A DNA stretch of 13,536 nt, from assembly GCA_041158165.1 (NCBI GenBank), contig JBEBBW010000041.1:1-13536 (forward strand). The letters are read 5' to 3'. This document shows positions 1 to 7,352 of the stretch, piece after piece. Under the pieces are notes generated by a model. That model searched no databases and was not told the DNA's origin. It saw only the letters and a program-made list of their open reading frames with translations. Positions within the stretch are counted from its first letter, which is position 1, and each line of letters begins with the position of its first letter. Source of the DNA: TMED14 sp041158165 (lineage in GTDB: Bacteria; Bacteroidota; Bacteroidia; Flavobacteriales; Schleiferiaceae). The position numbers and the translations under genes are program-made.

Positions 1-65
1 AAAATGGCCCCAATTAGGGCAAAACCAATGAGTTGGTTGCGATCCAAAAACGGACGTTGTTCCAT
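1..65 (-). CDS. yidC: YidC/Oxa1 membrane protein insertase, N-terminal fragment (cut by window edge)
   Basis: The first 21 codons are present on the minus strand, beginning MEQRPFLDRNQLIGFALIGA; the rest lies beyond position 1. A short charged stretch ending in DRN, followed by a hydrophobic IGFALIGAI segment, is the typical start of Bacteroidota YidC, whose first transmembrane helix begins this way. YidC inserts and folds proteins in the inner membrane, alone or with the Sec translocon. The ATG lies only 3 bases after the pyrG stop codon, so the two genes are almost certainly co-transcribed, and pyrG followed by yidC is, from memory, a common pair in Bacteroidota. The call rests on a very short N-terminus plus gene order. 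The main alternative is another single-helix or polytopic membrane protein. Confidence 0.75.
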   Translation of the reverse strand, partial: MEQRPFLDRNQLIGFALIGAI

Positions 66-68
66 GAT

Positions 69-1682
69 TTAAGCGTGTGCGTGCTGAAGCGCGGCCTCGA
101 CAAACGAGGTGAACAGCGGGTGCGGCGCTTCGACGGTGGAGCGGTACTCCGGGTGAAACTGAACCCCGACAAACCAGGGGTGCGAAGGAATGGTCACGAT
201 CTCGACGAGGTCGTTTTGAGGGTTGACCCCGACGGGCTGCAGGCCTGCCGCGGTAAGTTGGCTGCGGTAGGCGTTGTTGAACTCGTAGCGGTGGCGGTGG
301 CGCTCTGAAATGAGCTCGCTTCCGTAGAGTGCAGCCAGCTTGCTGCCCGGCTCAAGGGCGCAGTCGCAGGCGCCAAGGCGCATCGTACCGCCCTTGTCGG
401 TAACGTCTTTTTGGCCCGCCATCAGGTCAATGACCGCATGGGGCGTTTCAGGGTCAACTTCGCTTGAGTTGGCGCCCTTCAGGCCAAGCACGTTGCGGGC
501 GTACTCGATGACCGAGGCCTGCATGCCAAAGCAAATTCCGAGGAAGGGGATTCCGTGTTCGCGGGCGATGCGAACCGCCTCAATCTTGCCTTCAAATCCA
601 CGGGCGCCAAAGCCAGGGGCCACGAGCACGCCGTGCATCCCTTCCAGATGGCTGGCCGCGTTATCCGGGGTCAGTTCCTCGGAGTGAATCCACTCGATTT
701 CTACTTTGGCGTGGTGCTCGGTTCCGGCGTGAATGAGGGCTTCGCTGATCGATTTGTAGGAGTCCTTGAGCTCGACGTACTTGCCGATCAGGCCGATGCG
801 CACATGGCGTTCCGGATTCAGCAAGTTGGCCACAAACGATTCCCACTTGGTGAGCTCGGGCATGCCTTGGGTCGGGAGGCCCAGCTTGCGCAGCACCACT
901 TGGTCCATGGCCTGGTCGCGAAGGAGCATCGGCACTTCGTAAATGGTGCGGGCGTCGAGCGATTCAATCACCGCGTCGGGTGTCACGTTGCAGAACAGGG
1001 CTAGCTTGCGGCGCACGTCTTCGCCCAAGCTGTGTTCGGCACGGCACACCAAGATGTCAGGCTGCACCCCGGATTCCTGAAGCATTTTAACCGAGTGCTG
1101 GGTAGGCTTGGTCTTGAGTTCGCCGGTGGCGCGCAAGTAGGGCACCAGCGTAAGGTGTACGCTGACGCAGCGCGTTCCAAGTTCCCAGCGAAGCTGGCGC
1201 ACCGCTTCGATGAACGGAAGGGCTTCGATGTCGCCCACGGTTCCGCCAATTTCGGTAATGACAATTTCGTAGCGGCCGTCATCGCCCAAAAGCAGCATAC
1301 GGCGCTTGATTTCGTCGGTGATGTGGGGAATAATCTGTACGGTCTTGCCGAGGTAGTCGCCGCGGCGCTCCTTGTCAATGACGTGCTGGTAAATACGTCC
1401 CGTCGTGACGTTGTTGGCTTGGGAGGTCGGCCGATTCAGGTAGCGCTCATAGTGGCCAAGGTCAAGGTCGGTTTCGGCGCCGTCGTCGGTCACGTAGCAC
1501 TCGCCGTGCTCGTAGGGGTTCAGCGTACCCGGGTCAATATTGAGGTAGGGGTCAAACTTTTGAATGGTGACCGAAAATCCGCGCGCCTGCAGGAGTTTGG
1601 CGAGGGACGAAGCGACGATTCCCTTGCCTAACGACGAGGTAACGCCACCGGTGACGAAGATGTATTTAGCCTGATTTGCCAT
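69..1682 (-). CDS. pyrG: CTP synthase (glutamine-hydrolysing)
   Basis: Full-length 537-residue CTP synthase, the usual family length. It makes CTP from UTP, ATP and glutamine in the cytoplasm, the last step of pyrimidine nucleotide synthesis. The N-terminal synthase domain (about 1-270) has the P-loop-like stretch VTGGVTSSLGKG (10-21), KFDPYLNIDPGT (42-53) and ITEIGGTVGDIE (142-153). The C-terminal class I glutamine amidotransferase domain (about 293-535) has the oxyanion segment APGFGARG (355-362), nucleophile Cys384 in GICFGMQ, and the His510/Glu512 pair in FHPE. Nothing catalytic is missing. The start ATGGCAAAT gives the conserved MANQAKYIFVTGG opening; an exact TAnnTTTG box lies 17 bases upstream. 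The gene sits 30 bases after the TonB-dependent receptor and 3 bases before yidC. Confidence 0.98.
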   Translation of the reverse strand: MANQAKYIFVTGGVTSSLGKGIVASSLAKLLQARGFSVTIQKFDPYLNIDPGTLNPYEHGECYVTDDGAETDLDLGHYERYLNRPTSQANNVTTGRIYQHVIDKERRGDYLGKTVQIIPHITDEIKRRMLLLGDDGRYEIVITEIGGTVGDIEALPFIEAVRQLRWELGTRCVSVHLTLVPYLRATGELKTKPTQHSVKMLQESGVQPDILVCRAEHSLGEDVRRKLALFCNVTPDAVIESLDARTIYEVPMLLRDQAMDQVVLRKLGLPTQGMPELTKWESFVANLLNPERHVRIGLIGKYVELKDSYKSISEALIHAGTEHHAKVEIEWIHSEELTPDNAASHLEGMHGVLVAPGFGARGFEGKIEAVRIAREHGIPFLGICFGMQASVIEYARNVLGLKGANSSEVDPETPHAVIDLMAGQKDVTDKGGTMRLGACDCALEPGSKLAALYGSELISERHRHRYEFNNAYRSQLTAAGLQPVGVNPQNDLVEIVTIPSHPWFVGVQFHPEYRSTVEAPHPLFTSFVEAALQHAHA

Positions 1683-1699
1683 GCGCTGCGAGGTTCGCG

Positions 1700-1707
1700 C
1701 AAAGTTA
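1700..1707 (-). promoter_or_regulatory. Putative Bacteroidota -7 promoter box for pyrG
   Basis: On the minus strand this reads TAACTTTG, an exact match to the Bacteroidota sigma-factor -7 consensus TAnnTTTG. It ends 17 bases before the pyrG ATG. A possible -33 TTG lies 23 bases upstream (complement of 1731-1733), inside the 3' end of the receptor gene and at the long end of the accepted spacing. It would let pyrG-yidC be transcribed independently of the receptor. The consensus is known; use of this site is inferred. Confidence 0.5.
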
Positions 1708-1712
1708 GGGCA

Positions 1713-4058
1713 TTAGAAGGCGTAGCTCAGCAACAACGTCGGCATAATTGGCAGCTGGTTGACGCGCTGCGCCTTAGGCGTGTCGTAGTAGAAAATATTG
1801 CGTCGGTTGTACACGTTCGTCACGGCAAACGAGGCTTCTAGATGCTGCTTCTCGCCCAGGTCCCACGACTTCTTGGCCGTGATGTCCATTCGGTGGTAGT
1901 CCGGCAGGCGCTTGCTGTTCAAGTCGCCGTAAAGGATGCCCATCTGGCCGTTGCGCGTGGGGAACGGGTAATCAATCCAAGGGCTTCCGTCGGGATTCGT
2001 GAACGGTAGCTGCTCGTAGTAGCCGCGTATCGGCGTGAACGGAAACCCGCTGCCGTAGTTCCAGCGAACGTTGAATTCCAGCGACTTGGGAAGCTTGCGC
2101 GCCAGCACCAGGTTCACGTTGTGGCGGCGGTCGTAGAACGGAGCATAGGTTTGTTCGCCGTCAAAGCGCGTGCTGCGGCCGAGCGAGTACACGCCCCAAA
2201 AGTACCAGGACTTGTCTTCGTAGTTGATTAAGGCGTCGATTCCGCGCGCCAAACCGCGCTCCACCATGAAGTCCTTGCGCAGTCGCTCGGGCTGGTTGGC
2301 GTACTGCTCGTTGTCGTCGTAGAGCTTGTAGCGGTTGACGTTGGTAATCATGTTGAAGCGCTTCACGTAGGCCTCGAGTTCCACGTTCCACTTCGGGGCG
2401 GGGTTGAATTCGATGCCCAACACAAGGTGGTCCGCCGTCTGGAGGCGTCCGGTCACGGGCTCGTTGCCGATTTTGCTCGGCAGGTCGATGCCTCCGCCGC
2501 TCAAAAAGCCATAAAATAGGTTCACCACGTCGCGGTCTGAGTTGGCGGCAATGAGGTTCTGGGAGTAGCGTCCGCCCGAAAACTTAAAGCGCACGTTTTC
2601 TGAGGCGTTGAACTTGGCGCCGAAGCGTGGCTCAATGCGCAACAGCCCCATGGTGGCATAATTGTGCAGACGAATACCCGGCTGAATGAGCCAACGCCCT
2701 TGCTGGCGCTTGTAGTCAAAGTAGAGGCCGAGCTCGGTGGTATTGTCCTCATCCTGAAGGGTTCGGCCTACGGAATTGGTGTACTGGTAGTCGGTGTAGT
2801 AACCGATAAATTCCAGTCCGTACTTGAGTTCGTCGGCCTTGCGCAGCAGGTAGGTAAAGTCGAGTCCGCCGTTGAATCCGTTAATCGTTGAAAAGCGCGG
2901 ACGGTTTTCCAATTCCGTCGACGTGATGGTGTAGGCGCTTTGGGCCAAGTGGCCCTCAAGAATGGTGTTGGACGCAGCGGGGACGACCGTGAAGTCCGTT
3001 CCGTAGCCGTAGGAATTCCACGAAATCGACTTGTTGCCCGCGAAGCGCACCGCGTCGGTGAAGTTGAATCCAAACACATTGAATTTGTTTCCTCCGTTGG
3101 ATTCGAGTGAGTACTTGCTGTACAGGTCGCGGAACTGGAACGGAAGGCCGCCGTATTCCGTGGCCACGTAGGGGTAAAACACGGGGGCCGCTTTGTCGAG
3201 CAACGACTGCTTGTAGGAAACCAGCAGCGAGCTGGGCGCGATCCCGTCGTTCTTGCGGCCGACGGGGATCTCGAGGAGGCCCTTGGCCAAGTAGGTCGAG
3301 GCTGCCACCTTGCCGGCGATGCGGTCACGGCGCCCGGTGCGGGTGCGGATGTCCATAACCGACGAGGTGCGCCCGCCGTATTCCGCACCAAATCCCGCGG
3401 TGTAGACGTCAGCCGACTGCATGATGTCGGTCTCAAAAACCGAGAAAAATCCGATGCTGTGGAAGGGATTGTACAAAATCATCCCGTCGAGCTTGACCAA
3501 ATTTTGGATCGGCGCACCTCCGCGAATGTAGAGTTGTCCGCCCTGGTCGCCGGTGGTAATCACGCCAGGCATTACCTGCAGCGCACGCACCAGGTCTGGT
3601 TCGCCACCAATGGAAAACGTAACAATCGACTTGGGGTTGAGCTGGACCACAGCCGTCGAAACTTTGGTTTGTTTTTCTTGCTTTCGGGCGTCGACTACCA
3701 CGTCGTCGAGCTCTACCGTCGATTCCTTGAGGGAAACCCGGTTAAAGGTATTTTTATCGGCAACCACCTTAACATCAATGACTTGACTGCTAAATCCAGC
3801 ACGCGATATCTGAAGTTTGTAGGCCCCTACGGCGATGCCGTTGATTTGGTAAAATCCGTCGTTGTTGGTAAACGTTTCGTAGCGCTTTCCGCCGACCGAA
3901 AGGGAAACCTGAACGAGGTTCAAGGGACTTTGGTCCGAAGCGTCGACCACCAGGCCGCGTAGGCCTCCCACGCTTTGGGCGGACAGGGATTCCGCACTAA
4001 AAAAAGCAAAAACGAGTACTAAAAGCGTTCTAGTACAGTATTTTAAACAAAAGTTCAT
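1713..4058 (-). CDS. TonB-dependent outer-membrane receptor with carboxypeptidase-regulatory-like N-terminal domain
   Basis: A 781-residue outer-membrane receptor of the Bacteroidota TonB-dependent type. I chose the ATG at 4058 because it gives a clean signal peptide: MNFCLKYCTRT, a hydrophobic core, then SLSAQ with likely cleavage after Ala27. The open frame extends upstream to 4211, but that part lies inside holA and does not look like a secreted N-terminus. Domains in order: carboxypeptidase-regulatory-like beta-sandwich (about 31-112), plug (about 135-240; QLYIRGG at 176-182, KLDGMILYNPFH at 189-200, FGAEYGGRTSSVMDIRT at 223-239), then a 22-strand-type barrel ending in the aromatic tail LLSYAF, a typical outer-membrane sorting signal. 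It imports an unidentified ligand using TonB/ExbBD energy. No SusD-like lipoprotein or other partner is adjacent, so the substrate cannot be inferred, and I see no convincing TonB box. The start overlaps the holA 3' end by 29 bases, implying co-transcription with holA. Confidence 0.9.
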   Translation of the reverse strand: MNFCLKYCTRTLLVLVFAFFSAESLSAQSVGGLRGLVVDASDQSPLNLVQVSLSVGGKRYETFTNNDGFYQINGIAVGAYKLQISRAGFSSQVIDVKVVADKNTFNRVSLKESTVELDDVVVDARKQEKQTKVSTAVVQLNPKSIVTFSIGGEPDLVRALQVMPGVITTGDQGGQLYIRGGAPIQNLVKLDGMILYNPFHSIGFFSVFETDIMQSADVYTAGFGAEYGGRTSSVMDIRTRTGRRDRIAGKVAASTYLAKGLLEIPVGRKNDGIAPSSLLVSYKQSLLDKAAPVFYPYVATEYGGLPFQFRDLYSKYSLESNGGNKFNVFGFNFTDAVRFAGNKSISWNSYGYGTDFTVVPAASNTILEGHLAQSAYTITSTELENRPRFSTINGFNGGLDFTYLLRKADELKYGLEFIGYYTDYQYTNSVGRTLQDEDNTTELGLYFDYKRQQGRWLIQPGIRLHNYATMGLLRIEPRFGAKFNASENVRFKFSGGRYSQNLIAANSDRDVVNLFYGFLSGGGIDLPSKIGNEPVTGRLQTADHLVLGIEFNPAPKWNVELEAYVKRFNMITNVNRYKLYDDNEQYANQPERLRKDFMVERGLARGIDALINYEDKSWYFWGVYSLGRSTRFDGEQTYAPFYDRRHNVNLVLARKLPKSLEFNVRWNYGSGFPFTPIRGYYEQLPFTNPDGSPWIDYPFPTRNGQMGILYGDLNSKRLPDYHRMDITAKKSWDLGEKQHLEASFAVTNVYNRRNIFYYDTPKAQRVNQLPIMPTLLLSYAF

Positions 4059-5037
4059 CGAGTATATCGGCATCACGTAGGTTGGGCGACCCCATGCCTT
4101 TAGCCTGGCGGTCGGCCTCGCGAAGATAACCAATGATGCGCGCCAAGCGTCCGCCAGAATAGTTTTGGGCCGCGCGGGCAATGTCGCGGAGGGCAAATTC
4201 CGAGACCGCAAGCTGGGCCGACGCCGTTTTGGGATTGGGGTGGGCGCCGAGGCTTTGGTACACCAGGGCCTTGAAAAACGTGCCGTACACGGTGGCGATC
4301 ACCAAAATCAGCGGGCTGGAGCGGCTGTGCTGCATCATGCTGCGGGCGATACGGTAGCTGCGGTCGGCATCTTGGGCCACCAGCGCACGCAGCAACTCAA
4401 ACTGGTTGTATTCGCGGCTCGCACCCGTGTACTTTTCGACGGTAGCGGCCGTTACTTCGCCTCCCTCACCGAGCACGACGGCGTACTTGCCCAGTTCTTG
4501 GTCGATGGCTGAGAGGTCCACGCCCAAGCTTTCGACCAGCACCGAAGCGGCTTTTTCACTGATTTTAAGCTGGCGCTCCCGGGCGAGTTCGGCCACGACG
4601 CCCGCAATTTGGTATTCCGGAATTCGGTCAAACTGAAAATACGATTGGCCTGACTTCAGTGCTTTGAACAGGGCCTTGCGCTTGTCGAGGGTTTTGCCGG
4701 TAAGGCTGAGGACCAGGACCGTCTGGGGCTGGGGCTGGGCCACGTAGGCCGCGAGGTCTTCGAGGTTGCGAAGGTCTTGCGCCTCGCGCACGACGACGAC
4801 GGTGCGCTCGGCCATCATCGGGAAGCGCTTGGCCTCCGACGCCACCGCGCGGGCATCGACGTCGCGTCCGTACAGCACGCTTTGGTTGAAGGCCCGGTCC
4901 GACTCGGGCAGGGCGTGCTCCAGCAGGGCATCGGTCGCGGCGTGTACCCAAAACGGCTCTTCGCCCGCGAAGACGTACACGGGCTCAAACGACCCTTTCT
5001 TCCAGGATTGAACGAGTTTTTGGAGCACCGACTGCAT
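4030..5037 (-). CDS. holA: DNA polymerase III delta subunit (clamp loader)
   Basis: A 335-residue protein of normal length for the delta subunit, which opens the sliding clamp and, with delta-prime and gamma/tau, loads it on primed DNA. The N-terminal AAA+-like part has PVYVFAGEEPFWVHAATDAL (19-38), the typical 'G-E-E-x-F/Y' opening of HolA, then AVASEAKRFPMMAERTVVVV (64-83), matching the family 'pMfserrlvvv' segment. The C-terminal helical region (YNQFELLRALVAQDADRS and LILVIATVYGTFFKALVYQS) is also typical; as expected for delta there is no Walker A motif. The ATG at 5037 gives the expected short lead-in (MQSVLQKLVQSWKKG). It lies 17 bases downstream of rlmH and overlaps the receptor gene by 29 bases, in the same transcription direction. 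Identification by family pattern; confidence high. Confidence 0.93.
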   Translation of the reverse strand: MQSVLQKLVQSWKKGSFEPVYVFAGEEPFWVHAATDALLEHALPESDRAFNQSVLYGRDVDARAVASEAKRFPMMAERTVVVVREAQDLRNLEDLAAYVAQPQPQTVLVLSLTGKTLDKRKALFKALKSGQSYFQFDRIPEYQIAGVVAELARERQLKISEKAASVLVESLGVDLSAIDQELGKYAVVLGEGGEVTAATVEKYTGASREYNQFELLRALVAQDADRSYRIARSMMQHSRSSPLILVIATVYGTFFKALVYQSLGAHPNPKTASAQLAVSEFALRDIARAAQNYSGGRLARIIGYLREADRQAKGMGSPNLRDADILDELLFKILY

Positions 5038-5041
5038 GAGG

Positions 5042-5049
5042 CAAACCTA
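5042..5049 (-). promoter_or_regulatory. Possible -7 promoter box just upstream of holA
   Basis: The minus strand reads TAGGTTTG, an exact TAnnTTTG match, in the 17-base gap between rlmH and holA. It ends 4 bases before the holA ATG, which would give a leaderless or nearly leaderless transcript. I found no TTG at the right distance for a -33 element (the only nearby TTG is 6 bases away), so this may be chance. Confidence 0.25.
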
Positions 5050-5054
5050 CGACG

Positions 5055-5483
5055 TCAACCCTCGTGGTGGTAGGGCTCGTTGCGCAAAATGCTGAACGCA
5101 CGGTACAGCTGTTCGGAAAAAAGTACCCGCACTAAGTCGTGGGGAAAGGTCATGTGGCTAAGCGCCAGCTCAAACTGGGCCATGGCGCGGAATTCCGAAT
5201 CAAAACCGTAGGCGTCGCCGACGGCAAAAACGAGGCGCTTGGGCCCTGAATTCATCCACTTTTGGAGGCGGTCGGCAAACTCGATGGATTTTAGGTGCTG
5301 TCCGCGTTCGTCCAAAAGGACCAAAAGGTCACCGGGTTTCAGGTAGGCCCGCTGCGCTGCGCGGTCGCGCACTGCCTCCACGCGAAACCGGGTGTAGTGG
5401 TTTAAGCGCTTGCTGAAGTCCGCGATTCCGTCTTTGGCATAGCCAACCTGCGTGGCTCCGACGACTAAAAGAATGATCTCCAC
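5055..5483 (-). CDS. rlmH: 23S rRNA (pseudouridine1915-N3)-methyltransferase RlmH
   Basis: SPOUT-class methyltransferase that uses S-adenosylmethionine to methylate pseudouridine 1915 in helix 69 of 23S rRNA on the assembled 70S ribosome. The GTG at 5483 is chosen because it begins the conserved first strand (EIILLVVGAT); upstream extension of the frame runs into the divergent nadC. Seen motifs: LVLLDERGQ (54-62), KWMNSGPKRLVFAVGDAYGF (75-94), and the C-terminal knot segment SHMTFPHDLVRVLFSEQLYR (109-128) ending ILRNEPYHHEG. At 142 residues it is shorter than the usual 155-159; the missing residues fall around 40-50, between the first core strands. The SAM loop reads VGDAYG where E. coli and S. 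aureus RlmH have IGGxxG. The gene heads the holA run and diverges from nadC. Confidence 0.93.
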   Translation of the reverse strand: MEIILLVVGATQVGYAKDGIADFSKRLNHYTRFRVEAVRDRAAQRAYLKPGDLLVLLDERGQHLKSIEFADRLQKWMNSGPKRLVFAVGDAYGFDSEFRAMAQFELALSHMTFPHDLVRVLFSEQLYRAFSILRNEPYHHEG

Positions 5484-5491
5484 CTGTGGCG

Positions 5492-5499
5492 TAAGTTTG
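5492..5499 (+). promoter_or_regulatory. Putative -7 promoter box for nadC
   Basis: Reads TAAGTTTG on the plus strand, an exact match to TAnnTTTG, 39 bases before the chosen nadC ATG and inside the divergent rlmH/nadC gap. No clear TTG is found 17-23 bases upstream, so support comes from the -7 box and its position only. Confidence 0.4.
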
Positions 5500-5516
5500 G
5501 GTTCCGCGCCGAACCC
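5499..5516. repeat. Inverted repeat gggttc-N6-gaaccc in the rlmH/nadC divergent region
   Basis: Two perfect 6-base arms (5499-5504 and 5511-5516) separated by cgcgcc. It immediately follows, and shares one base with, the putative nadC -7 box. It could be an operator or a 5'-leader stem-loop of nadC. The symmetry is directly visible; the role is unknown. Confidence 0.45.
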
Positions 5517-5519
5517 CTG

Positions 5520-5531
5520 CGGCTCGAGCCG
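5520..5531. repeat. Perfect 12-base palindrome cggctcgagccg upstream of nadC
   Basis: The sequence cggctcgagccg is its own reverse complement and ends 7 bases before the nadC ATG. It lies 3 bases after the preceding inverted repeat, so the two symmetric elements fill most of the leader. It may be a regulator site or may fold in the mRNA and influence nadC translation. Chance is possible in GC-rich DNA. Confidence 0.45.
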
Positions 5532-5538
5532 TGCAAAG

Positions 5539-6420
5539 ATGAAGCCCTTACGCGAATACCTCAGCCCTGAATCGCTCGACGCCCACATTCGGCGCAGCCT
5601 CGACGAAGACTTTGGCACCGGTCCCGAAGCGGGAGACCACTCGTCGCTCGCCGCGCTCGACAACGATTTTCAGGGAATTGCCCAACTTAAAGCCAAAGAG
5701 CCGCTAGTTTTTGCCGGCGTGGAAGTGGCGGACCGGGTGCTCAAGGCCGTAAGCCCCGCGCTGCAGGCAACTTGGATGGTGGCCGACGGCGACGCGCTCG
5801 AAGCGGGCGGCATTGCGGCCGAGGTGCGGGGGCCCCTTCGCGACCTTTTGGGAGCGGAGCGCAGCCTGCTCAACTACGTGCAGCGCCTCAGCGGCGTAGC
5901 GACCGTGGCGCGCAGCTACGCCCAATGTGTGGCTGACCTACCCTGCCAACTACTGGACACCCGAAAAACGACGCCGGGTTGGCGCATGCTCGAAAAATGG
6001 GCGGTCCAGGTCGGAGGAGCCCGCAACCACCGGGTCGGCCTTCACGACATGGTAATGCTCAAAGACAACCATGTCGACTTGGCCGGCGGCATCACGGCTG
6101 CCGTGGAGCGCACCGAACGCTACCTCCGCGAAAAGGGCCTGGTGCGCGCGGTAGAAGTGGAGTGCCGCACCCTCGACGAGGTACGCGAGGCCCTCAGCCT
6201 CCCCCGCGTAGACCGCATCATGCTCGACAACTTTACGCCCGAGCAATGCCGCGAAGCCGTCGCCATGAATGCGGGCCAAAAAGAACTCGAGGCCAGCGGC
6301 GGAATTACGCTGGGCACCCTGCGCCAGTTCGCCGAAACGGGCGTTGACTTCATCTCGGTGGGCGCGTTGACCCATTCGGCGCCGGCTGTAGACCTTAATT
6401 TTAAGGCACGCCGTTGTTAA
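5539..6420 (+). CDS. nadC: Nicotinate-nucleotide pyrophosphorylase, carboxylating (quinolinate phosphoribosyltransferase)
   Basis: A 293-residue enzyme that converts quinolinate and PRPP to nicotinate mononucleotide with CO2 release, the committed joining step of de novo NAD synthesis in the cytoplasm. The family signatures are complete: ERSLLNYVQRLSGVAT (107-122), the DTRKTTPGWRMLEKWAVQVG run (140-159) with the phosphate/quinolinate-binding Arg and Lys residues, GGARNHRVGLHD (159-170), MLKDNH (173-178), EVECRTLDE (206-214), LDNF (229-232) and EASGGIT followed by ISVGALTHS. The ATG at 5539 is preferred over the frame's earlier ATG at 5452, because the earlier residues overlap rlmH and match no family sequence, whereas KPLREYLSPESLDAHIRRSL is a normal start. 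The YihY-family gene follows after 12 bases. nadA and nadB are not in the window. Confidence 0.97.
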   Translation: MKPLREYLSPESLDAHIRRSLDEDFGTGPEAGDHSSLAALDNDFQGIAQLKAKEPLVFAGVEVADRVLKAVSPALQATWMVADGDALEAGGIAAEVRGPLRDLLGAERSLLNYVQRLSGVATVARSYAQCVADLPCQLLDTRKTTPGWRMLEKWAVQVGGARNHRVGLHDMVMLKDNHVDLAGGITAAVERTERYLREKGLVRAVEVECRTLDEVREALSLPRVDRIMLDNFTPEQCREAVAMNAGQKELEASGGITLGTLRQFAETGVDFISVGALTHSAPAVDLNFKARRC

Positions 6421-6432
6421 CCACTTCACGCC

Positions 6433-7332
6433 GTGAACGCTACGCACCTCTTGCGCGCCCTTCGCGCCACCGCCCAAAACCTCAAGCTGCCGCTCTTTGA
6501 TGGCCTGAGCGCCTACGACGTCGCCGTGTTTTTCTGGAAAGGAATCTACGAGGGCGCCGTGTCAAGCCGGGCCGCCAGCATCAGTTTTAGCTTTTTTCTG
6601 GCGCTTTTCCCTGGGGTGATTTTCTTGTTCACCCTGATCCCCTTCATCCCCGTCGACGGCTTTCAGTCGGAGCTTTTCAAGCTTCTTCGCGACGTTTTGC
6701 CGCCAAACAGCTTCGACGCGGCCTATTCGACGATTACCGACATCCTGACGATCAAGCGCGGCGACCTCTTGGGGGTAACGGTGCTGGCCGCCTTCTTTTT
6801 TGCGACCAACGGCACGCTCTCGCTCATCGGCAACTTCGGTCAGTCCATTCACCGCCTCAACGTGCGCGGATTCTGGTCCCAGTACCTCGCCGCGTTTCTG
6901 CTCACGCTCGCACTCTCGGTGCTGCTAATTGCAGGCATAACCGTACTGACCCTCAGTGAAGTATACCTCGCTGAATTCATCGGGGGCGAACTCGGACTTT
7001 GGATCACCGCCGCGAGCCGCTGGGTGGTGCTGCTCGGGTTGGTGCTGCTCTCCATCTCGCTGCTCTTTTACTTTGGACCGATGCGGTCCGCTCCTTGGCG
7101 ATTTGTTTCGCCGGGCGCGCTGCTCGCCACCCTTTTGGTGTGGCTTACCTCCTACCTGTTTGGTATTTATGTGACGGACTTCAGCCGATACAACCAACTC
7201 TACGGGTCAATCGGCACGCTGATGATCATCCAGCTTTGGCTTTACGTGAACGCCATCGGACTCATCATCGGTTTTGAACTCAATGCGTCGATGGCCGAAG
7301 CAAAAAATCGCTTAAATTCACGCCAAATCTAA
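6433..7332 (+). CDS. YihY/BrkB-family inner-membrane protein
   Basis: A 299-residue polytopic membrane protein of the YihY/virulence factor BrkB family, once misannotated as ribonuclease BN. It starts at a GTG 12 bases after nadC; the in-frame N-terminus leads well into the conserved WKGIYEGAVSSRAASISFSF segment (35-54). About six hydrophobic segments are visible: roughly 50-72, 112-134, 150-175, 194-214, 225-250 and 258-282. The family's C-terminal signature is present as YNQLYGSIGTLMIIQLWLYV (253-272), then IGFELNA. Function in the family is not settled; envelope or transport roles have been suggested. The tight spacing after nadC implies one transcript, and rlmH, nadC and a YihY gene are, as far as I recall, often neighbours in Flavobacteriia. 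Confidence 0.9.
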   Translation: MNATHLLRALRATAQNLKLPLFDGLSAYDVAVFFWKGIYEGAVSSRAASISFSFFLALFPGVIFLFTLIPFIPVDGFQSELFKLLRDVLPPNSFDAAYSTITDILTIKRGDLLGVTVLAAFFFATNGTLSLIGNFGQSIHRLNVRGFWSQYLAAFLLTLALSVLLIAGITVLTLSEVYLAEFIGGELGLWITAASRWVVLLGLVLLSISLLFYFGPMRSAPWRFVSPGALLATLLVWLTSYLFGIYVTDFSRYNQLYGSIGTLMIIQLWLYVNAIGLIIGFELNASMAEAKNRLNSRQI

Positions 7333-7337
7333 ATTAT

Positions 7338-7352
7338 TTATGCTATGCATAA
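7338..7352 (+). promoter_or_regulatory. Short stem-loop over the DUF2147 start codon, with an overlapping 9-codon open frame
   Basis: TTATGC (7338-7343) and GCATAA (7347-7352) are perfect inverted arms around a TAT loop, and the DUF2147 ATG (7345-7347) sits in the loop and stem edge. An ATG at 7340, in another frame, opens 9 codons ending at TAG 7367-7369. Only two GC pairs per stem make the hairpin weak. The region is noticeably AT-rich, as is common at Bacteroidota initiation sites, so the symmetry may be incidental. Confidence 0.25.

Noticed and set aside
1032..1631. 199-codon plus-strand open frame opposite pyrG
   Set aside because: Antisense to highly conserved CTP synthase codons; no recognisable motif.
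2768..3436. 222-codon frame overlapping the receptor on the same strand
   Set aside because: Ser/Thr/Arg/Pro-rich shifted-frame translation of the receptor gene; no domain seen, and the receptor frame itself is intact.
4059..4211. Upstream extension of the receptor frame by 51 codons
   Set aside because: The extra residues lie inside holA and precede a clear signal peptide, so they are not part of an exported protein.
4724..4740. Tandem ggggct copies within holA
   Set aside because: Only two copies, explained by a Gln-Pro-Gln-Pro stretch in the protein.
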